64,000 bases of DNA from Oryza sativa Japonica Group. Lineage: Eukaryota > Streptophyta > Magnoliopsida > Poales > Poaceae. Below the pieces are notes generated by a model that worked only from the letters and a program-made list of their open reading frames with translations, was not told the origin of the DNA and did no database searches. The position numbers were made by a program, and so were the translations under genes. Of this stretch, positions 57,401-64,000 are shown piece after piece. How positions within the stretch are numbered: position 1 is the first letter of the stretch; every line of letters starts with the position of its first letter. Location of the stretch: assembly GCF_034140825.1 (NCBI RefSeq), contig NC_089039.1:24393001-24457000 (forward strand), written 5' to 3'.

Positions 57401-60259
57401 TTTGCAATATAGGATCAACATGTTCAAGTGACAAGCATGACTTGCCTTGCTCTGTTGCTGGAGGAACCTCGGCGACTATTTCGAAGTACACCGGAGCGTT
57501 AGAGGAACCAGAATCTAGCGACATACAAGGCAAACATTGCAAACAGGCTATAAGACTACTGAAACAGGGAACAAAACCATTTTTAATGGATTCTACACAT
57601 TTTTCTTGATTTACTGAGACTTGAATGGGCTTAAACGGAGCTCGGATGAATTAGTTATGAGTTTTAGAAGATTCACTGTGTTTATTACTATAAAAGAAAA
57701 ACCTTAAATCATTTATTGCGCAATAAATCCCAGGGCTGACGTCAGCACGGAGGGGGAGCGGCGCCGACATGCGGGGCCCACCGGTCAGCGGCTCGGGAGA
57801 GGGAGGAAGGGGCGCCGGCACGCGGGGCCCACTGGTCAGCGGCTCGGGGGGGGGGGAAGGAAGGGGCGGCGGCGACCCGGCTCGGCTTGGCTCAAGGCCG
57901 GCCGACCGGCCGCGGCGACGGCGACGGCACGCGCACACGCGAACGCGTTGCCGGCGACGGCAACCGGCGGCGGAGGCGACGGCGCAAAGGCGACGCGAAG
58001 GCGGCTGCGCTAAGCGACGGCTAGGAAGGAGAGGGAGGGGAATAGATGGGAGAGGATGCCTCACCGAGGGTGGCCGGCGCGGAGGAAGACGATGGCGAAC
58101 GGCAACGACAAGCCACGGGAGGACGACGGCAACCGGCGGACGGGCTTCGGGGTGCCCTAAGGAAGGAAGAGAGAGATTAGAGAGAGGGAGATGAACCACG
58201 GCGACCGGCATTCATGGCCGAAAGCGGCGGTAGCGGTTGAACTCACCGGAGCGCGAGGGGATGCTAATTCCGGCGACGAAACTCGACGGGGAAGGGGCAG
58301 CCGGGGTGGAGCTTAGCCTCGTGAACCCGACGGCGGCGACGGCGCGGTGCGGCGGCGACCCTAGCGGCGGCTAGCGGCGGCCGGAGTAGCGGAAACGGCG
58401 GCGGCGGGTGGTTGCACGGCGCGGGAGCGATGGGGAGCTTGGGAGAGTTCGGCGAAATGGGGAAAAAGCGAGAGGGGGCGACGGGGAAGCCTAAATAGGG
58501 GAGGAGAGCCCCGGACGTGGCCGGTAGGGGCGAAATTTCGCCGGCCAACGTGGGGAGTGGGGGAGGAGAGAGAGGCGGGATTCGAAAATCGAATCCCGGC
58601 CATCTCGGGCGCGGGCGCGGGCGGGAGAGAGAGGGGAGTGGGCGCGGGAGATGCGGCGCACGCGCGGACGTGGCTGACGTGGCCCGGAGAAGGCGGAGGC
58701 GTGGGCGCGGCGGCGGTTGCGGGCGCGGCGGCGCCGGCTGGAGGAAGGGGACGTGTCCGACAAGTGGGGCCCACCTGTCGGCGTCCCGGGGAGAGAGGGA
58801 GGGGCGACTTGGCTGGGCCTCGGCCTGCGGCCGGCCCAGCAGGGAGGAGGGAGAGAGAAGGAGAGAATGGGCCAGCGGCCCATTCGAAAAAGGGAGGGAA
58901 AAAGAAAAAGAAAAAGGAGAAAAGGATTTTCCTGGAATTAAAATATTGCTTGCTCAATTTTAGTTGGTTAAAATTATTTGTAGGGCTCTGAAAATTCCAC
59001 GAAAAATCCTGTTAGTGGATTTCGACATGTAGAACTCAAGAAAAATTCCACATGCCACTTCCGATTATTATTTGCATTGATTTAAAAGGGTTTACTCTTG
59101 CTTTGCACCGGTATTTTCTTAGGGTCGCTTATAAATTAAATTTTTGGCTTGGGAGGAGAACTTCGGGGTGTGACACGACGGCACCACAGAGTACCCATCG
59201 TAGGGTAGTCGACCTCTGGTCGCTCCTCGTACAGTGACTCCTCGTACGCGTGCTGGTCCACCTCAGGGCGGCCGATCGCAATCCTCTCAGCTGCCCAGAT
59301 AGAAAGAAAGAGAGGGCACCCACCAAAGGTCGCGCTGGGATCCGTCTTCGTGCAAGCCTCACAAAGTGCACGGTACAGAGCCGCCAACAATGCGGAACCT
59401 CAGCTCCACTGAGGCACCTCGCCTACCGCGGCGTCGGCGATGCTCCTGGCGTAGTGCACGAGTCCCTTGTCGACCGCATGCCCGTGACCGCCACAGAACA
59501 TCACCCAGCCAAAAAGCCAGAGCAAGTACGCCTCCAAACAGCGGCTATAGGAGTACTCGTCGGCCTCCGCCTGTAGCTGCTCGACCTGCAAGCCGTCGAT
59601 AAAATGTTAGGCACCTTAACTGTGGACTAAATATGTAATACGCTTGTCATTTCGGTACAAAAACACTCAAGGTGAACCGAAGCAGCCACCTCTTCGTAGG
59701 TCCGGTGTTACGGTGGTGTGCCAACGGCTCGAGCGGGAGGTGCGGTGCGCGCTGTACTAGTGCGAAACGTGCCGTCAGATCGTCCTGCCAGTCCACAGCC
59801 GTGGTCACTGGCCCAACAGCGTCTCCCGCGAGCGGTAGCCCCAACAAGTACGATACGTCCTGCAGGGTAGGGCTACCTCACCGCACGGCAAGTGAAAAGT
59901 GTGTGTCTCTGGCCTCCATCGGTCGACCAAAGCTTCTTGGAGGGACCTGTCCACAGTCCATCGTCTGGCCGGGTCCGCGTCGCCGGCAGCAGCCTCCACC
60001 AGCCGACACATCGGTAGGAGGCCGGCCTTACGCAGCCTGCAATAACAAATTAATATGTCATTATAAAAAATCTTACAGCGCAACTAACTTATAGTAATAC
60101 ACTGTTCGTACCTCTCGACGAGTCATGAACCGTGAGTAGCTCACCGCACGTCCGTGCCCGGAACGTCCCAAGCTGAGCCCCCTGCACCGCAGTAAGGTGA
60201 GACCGGTGTCGGTGATCTATCGCCGGGTCCAACAACTGAGGTGTATCCTGACGTGCCAT
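54445..60259 (-). pseudogene. Plant-mobile-domain (PMD) gene of the MULE, split by a solo LTR
   Basis: Starts MARQDTPQLLDP at 60259. Exon 1 ends near 60112. Exon 2 (from 60036) reads LRKAGLLPMCRLVEAAAGDA and WTVDRSLQEALVDRWRPETH, then the PMD hallmarks FHLPCGE and (in another frame) LQDVSYLLGLPLAGDAVGP. Exon 3 (from 59585) reads EAYLLWLFGWVMFCGGHG and runs into the LTR at 59175. After the LTR come an exon around 56014-55715 (RRWAHVQVRRSYPEFVMEFD), one at about 55611-55342 and a Ser/Gln-rich C-end that stops at 54445. PMD proteins (MAIN/MAIL1 type) act with PP7L in gene control and transposon silencing; PMD genes are also carried by MULEs and some LTR elements. A frame change near 59885 and a stop near 55846 add to the LTR break, so this copy is dead. 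The C-terminal half also has a local 2-fold repeat of DWPAKLAT. Confidence 0.75.
56103..59175. mobile_element. Solo LTR (about 3.07 kb) inserted in the PMD gene, Ty3/Gypsy type
   Basis: Begins TGTCACGCCC and ends GGGGTGTGACA, with a perfect 5-bp duplication CGACG at 56098-56102 and 59176-59180. No second LTR or internal coding region is present. The long length and the TGTCAC...GTGACA ends resemble the long LTRs of rice Gypsy families of the RIRE3/RIRE8 kind; the family name is tentative. It is younger than the MULE, since it lies inside its PMD exon. Age cannot be read from one LTR. Relic only. Confidence 0.8.
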
Positions 60260-60607
60260 CTCTGAAAAATATAGTGTTTCGTGTTAAAACAATTCAGAAA
60301 GTAGTAATGTAAAACAAAAGATAACTTGCAAAATTATGAAATAGTAATAAAATCATGAGAATAATTATGTACAACAAGAGTACAGGCTATTTAAATATAG
60401 CAAACGTTACTAATGGTACACTCCGATGACGTGCAATTTAACATATATGTAGAGCTCGATAATATAACATAACATTACGTGTCGAAGTCCGACATACATC
60501 AGCATACCTAAAGACGTTAGGCGCCTTAGTCCGACGTTACATCACGAGACCAAAAGACATGACATGCCGAAGTCTGACATTACACGACGAAACATAGAAC
60601 ATAAGAA

Positions 60608-63336
60608 CTACACCACGTAGCCAGACGTGGCACGACGACGCCTAGGACGTGGTCGAGTGGAGGTAGTGCCTTCACCCGTAGGGCGAGCTCCGTCTGCTGC
60701 TGATCCTGATAGTCCTGCCTCCGCCGCACTTGGTTTCTCCTTGTCTTTAGGACAATGCTTGTAGGTGTGCCCTTGTTCATCGCATTTGCTGCAACGCTTC
60801 ACCCTGCCAGCCTCCGACTCGTCCATATCGTTGCGGATGCGACGAGTCCTCCTCCTTCCAGCCTTGCCTCGGAGCTACGATGGGTCAGGAATATTGAGTA
60901 CTTCATCGTTAGTCTCTGTGAACTCCCCAGCTATGCGAACCCATAAATCTCGCCGCTCCATGTATGATATATTGCTTGCTTACTGAAGTACTGTGACACA
61001 TATACTGCATCTGGTATGCCACACTCCGCTGCGGCAGCAATGACATGGGTGCATGGCCTGTGGAGCAGCTTCGGCTTTGCACAAGAGCAATGACATGTGC
61101 CGTCGGCTTTGAGAACACACTCCTGCTTCACTCTCTTGCGGTAGATACCCCTGCCTGCCTTATCTTGACATAGTATCTCAAACCTGTGCTGTTGGGTACC
61201 TTGCACTAGAGCTCGATGTTTCATGGCCTTTTTACGCAACTCCTCTAGCTTTTTCTGCATGAAAGCTCCAAACAAAATGCTGTTGTTCAGCATAGAGGGA
61301 AGAACTGCCGGGAACCGATCCCTACAATACCTGCATGTCCCATGTAAAATGAACTCCACTATGCCAACTAGTGGCAGTCCACGGACACCGCGCATCACCC
61401 AGTTGTAAACTTCTGCCAAATTTGTTGTCATTATTCCATATCTAGCACCACTTGTGTCATACGCCTTGGCCCATTTCTCTTTTGGTTCATGCAGAATCCA
61501 CTGAAAAAATTTCCGAATCTCCAATCCAGTTCTTCTAACCAATGTTGGACTATCCGTTGGGAGAGGTCCAAGAGCTTGAGGAGGGTCAGCAACGGCGGTC
61601 GATGGAGCCGCTGCACGCTGATCACTGCATTTGGCTGTCAACTCATCTAATCTCTTCCAAAGCTCATTAAATTTTTTCTCCTGGTTCTGATTGCACAGCC
61701 TCTTGAACATGTTCATGAGCTCCTTGTTCTTGAATTGCTTGAAGAAATTAGCTCCCATATGACGCATGCACCACCTACTCTGTACATCTTCCCAAACACC
61801 GGGGTATCCTCGTTCCATACTCCCAAACTGCAACTCTTCTATCGCTCGCAGAATGCCAGCGTGCCTATCATGTATCAGGCACACATTTGGCCTCATACCA
61901 ACAACTTTTATTTTAACCAATTTCAGGAACCAGTACCAGCTGTCGGTATTTTCACTCTCAACAAAAGCAAATGCCAAGGGCAATACCTGATTGTTCCCAT
62001 CTACCCCTATTGCTGTTAGTATCTGGCCCTGATACTTTCCTGTCAAGAATGTCCCATCAATGCAGAGAACAGGACGACAGTTCACGAATGCCATCTTGCA
62101 TGCATGTAGAACTAAGAACGCCCTTTGCAGCACACTCTTGCTAGGATGATCAATTGAGGGGAATTTCTTCACTTCGTAAGAGCTCCCAGGGTTTCTTTCC
62201 TCGATAACACCAAGCAGGCGTGGCAAATTGTCATACGAGGCTTCGTAAGTTCCAAATCTCATCTCTATTATTTTCTGTTTGGCCCTCCAGGCTTTGGCAT
62301 AGCTAATAGTATACTTGTATGTCTCTTCGATGTGTCGGATTATTGACCTTGGTTCATATGTGAGATTATCGATAACATGCGCATACATCTCAGATGCAAC
62401 AAATGCACATGTAATGTTCCTGTGGTATTTCTGAACACCAGGTAGAAAACATGTATGCTTGGTAACGACTGATACTGTCCAATAATCCTTCCATTTCCCC
62501 TTATACGCGTGCACTCTCCAGGGACAACCATCTTTTTCCTTAAAACACCGAACTTTATATTGCGACCGGTTCGACTTGGCAATCCAAAACTCTCTATGAA
62601 GTGACACTGCAAAATGTTTTACTGCCTCCTTTATATCTTCTGCTCTACTATAAATCGCTCCCTGAATAACCTCATTTTCTTTGTACTCCCATCTCACACT
62701 ATCCTCTTCAGAGACGATCAGCCCAGAAAAATCCTCACTAGCCCATTCTGCTGGATTAATATCCGTCTCATCATCTGACGAATCACCTTCCTCTACACGC
62801 TCGTTGTCAGAATCCTCCCTCTCCATTTCATCCACAATGGCACCGACAGTCTCCCCCTCGTCGGCCACTCCACCTGGTTGAATGCCCACTGGAGCTACTA
62901 CGCCCCCGTCCTCTCGTGCGTTGACCTCCTCCACAGAAGTCTCATTTACTTCAGCACTTGGTCCCTCGCCATCATCCATGTTCATCTGCACACCTGGATC
63001 CTTCGGGTGAACAAACGGAACCAAAGCTAGAGGCCACCCGCGTTGCAATGCATTTTCCAAATACCATCTCCACACTCGAGAGTTTTGAACTGGCATTAGT
63101 TCCCAATAAAAACCCTCAGTTGCCCGACTTACTATAACATTGATTGTTATGTCACTTGTCTGTGGATCAACTCTGAAGCCCCTCATTAACCATCCTTTTA
63201 TAGAAGGTACACTCCTCTCAGCCGGTCTATCAATTCCCCTTTCTGATACAATAAAATCTGACAGATCTACCCTAGTTGGCCCGTAACGGACGTTTCCTGG
63301 TCCATGGTAAACTTGGAATATTTGTTTGTTCGACAT
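60608..63336 (-). CDS. MuDR-type transposase of the MULE (801-residue frame, decayed 3' tail)
   Basis: Frame 63336-60931, 801 residues from the first ATG (MSNKQIFQVYHG); a splice acceptor TTGACAG lies just upstream, so a leader intron is possible. Order: N-terminal region (to about 120), acidic linker (120-215), MuDR/WRKY-GCM1-like DNA-binding finger (about 225-300, Cys and His in VRCFKEKDGCPW ... TKHTC), MULE catalytic core with CIDGTF (Asp near 426) and LIHDRH (Asp near 490), and a SWIM zinc finger near 750 (CHCSCAKPKLLHRPCTH). Past the stop at 60931 the family's usual tail is recognisable: GEFTETNDEVLNIPDPS in a shifted frame, a TAG at 60875-60877, then RRIRNDMDESEAG and a CCHC knuckle CSKCDEQGHTYKHC to about 60608. 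It would bind the TIRs and cut and paste the element; without the tail, activity is uncertain. Confidence 0.88.
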
Positions 63337-64000
63337 ATCTGTCAACGAAATAACTAGATCATATTACTCTTTCATGCAATAAACATCTACAACGTAATAT
63401 CTTCTTGTGTAAGCCAATGCAACGGTAATGTATTGATTCTAAACTAGCAGATCTACGTAGTTACCGATATCTACAATACGCACTTCTAGATTAGTACAAC
63501 TAAAACCCTAAAAATATAATGCATTTATTCAAACAAATTTTTAAAGAATACACACTATTTAACTCAATATTCACATATAGGATCTATGAATATTACCTGA
63601 AATCGGCGTCTGAATCCGGCAGGGCTTCGCCCCTTCTTCTCTTCTCCTTCCCTCTCTTCTTTTTTTTTCACTGGAATTGAGGAGGGAAGAATGAGGGCTG
63701 GGGGCTGGGCGGCAGGCCTTTTATAGGCAGCGAGGCCTGCCGCCCAGCCAGAGGGCGGCAAGGGGCCGCCTGAAAAATGGCCGGCCCCGACTAGCTTTTT
63801 TGCATTCGGGCCCCTTGCCGCCCCACCAGAGAGCGGCAAGGGTTTTCCTGCAAAAAACCCTCCCTCCGTCACCGCCCGTTCCTCCCCCGTTTGCCACGTC
63901 AGCTTGCCGCCCCAGAGGTGGGCGGCAGGGTCTATTTTTGTAATTTTTTTGGCCGACAGATTATTTCTGTAAATATTTTTTTAAAAAAATCTAAAACCGA
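63337..64000 (-). promoter_or_regulatory. MULE right subterminal region and TIR, transposase promoter
   Basis: AT-rich leader to about 63595, then a GC-rich block with inverted GGCGGCAAGG/CCTTGCCGCC motifs (63725-63845) like those at the left end, then the TIR (about 63900-64000). In MULEs the TIR holds the transposase promoter. The 102-codon frame here (63564-63872) is a composition artefact. Confidence 0.6.

Larger units (their letters stand above)
52396..64000 (-). mobile_element. Large Mutator-like DNA transposon (MULE) with three genes
   Basis: The left end (from TCGTTTTTAGATTTTTTTTT at 52396 through ATTTACAGAAATAATCT, to AAGCTGACGTGGCA near 52478) matches the reverse complement of the window's last 100 bp (TCGGTTTTAGATTTTTTTAA..., ATTTACAGAAATAATCTGTC, AAGCTGACGTGGCA). 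Such long terminal inverted repeats and a MuDR-type transposase define a MULE. The element is about 11.6 kb, or 8.5 kb without the LTR inserted in it. The right end coincides with the window edge, so the 9-bp target duplication cannot be checked. Genes, all minus: transposase, PMD gene and GRF zinc-finger gene. The parts have decayed to different degrees. Confidence 0.85.

Noticed and set aside
57651-58991. Overlapping frames of 130-198 codons within the long solo LTR
   Set aside because: They lie inside an LTR, are Pro/Arg/Gly-rich on both strands and show no protein family features.

Overview
The window is nuclear DNA of a grass, almost certainly rice (Oryza). The host genes have short GT-AG introns and GC-rich 5' ends, and the gaps are full of small Tourist- and Stowaway-type MITEs. 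The cystatin at 2.8-3.7 kb reads as oryzacystatin-II, which to my knowledge lies on rice chromosome 5; the chromosome placement is from memory and was not checked by a search.

The first 44 kb is gene-rich. In order it holds: the 3' part of an NC2-alpha/DRAP1 corepressor gene (+); oryzacystatin-II (-); an intronless sugar-phosphate/phosphate translocator-like gene (+, 9.6-10.7 kb); an EID1-like F-box gene (-, 13.8-14.7 kb) with six CACGTG boxes upstream; a small gene of unknown function (+, 20.2 kb); a 17-exon SPT6 gene (+, 23.7-31.6 kb, 1637 residues, GW-rich tail); a RING-H2 E3 ligase gene (-, 31.9-32.7 kb); a 7-exon ZNF830/CCDC16-like zinc finger gene (+, 35.0-38.7 kb); and a group F bZIP (zinc-deficiency regulator type, -, 43.3-44.0 kb). 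Several act in transcription or RNA processing (NC2-alpha, SPT6, ZNF830, bZIP) or in ubiquitin-linked signalling (F-box, RING). They are independent plant genes, not an operon.

From about 44.7 to 52 kb I find no convincing protein gene. The stretch from 47.6 to 51.3 kb is built of diverged tandem copies of a roughly 1.2-1.8 kb unit, plus shorter repeats, and may be a minus-strand non-coding transcription unit starting near 51.9 kb.

From 52.4 kb to the window end lies one large Mutator-like DNA transposon (MULE). Its terminal inverted repeats can be aligned at about 52396 and 64000. It carries three minus-strand genes: a MuDR-type transposase (801-residue open frame, then a decayed zinc-knuckle tail), a plant-mobile-domain (PMD) gene, and a GRF-type zinc-finger gene. 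Strong hairpins built on a CTTGCCGCC motif lie just inside its left end. A 3073-bp solo LTR with a CGACG target duplication has split the PMD gene. A second solo LTR (18.7-19.4 kb) sits inside a MITE. I saw no tRNA, rRNA or CRISPR array.
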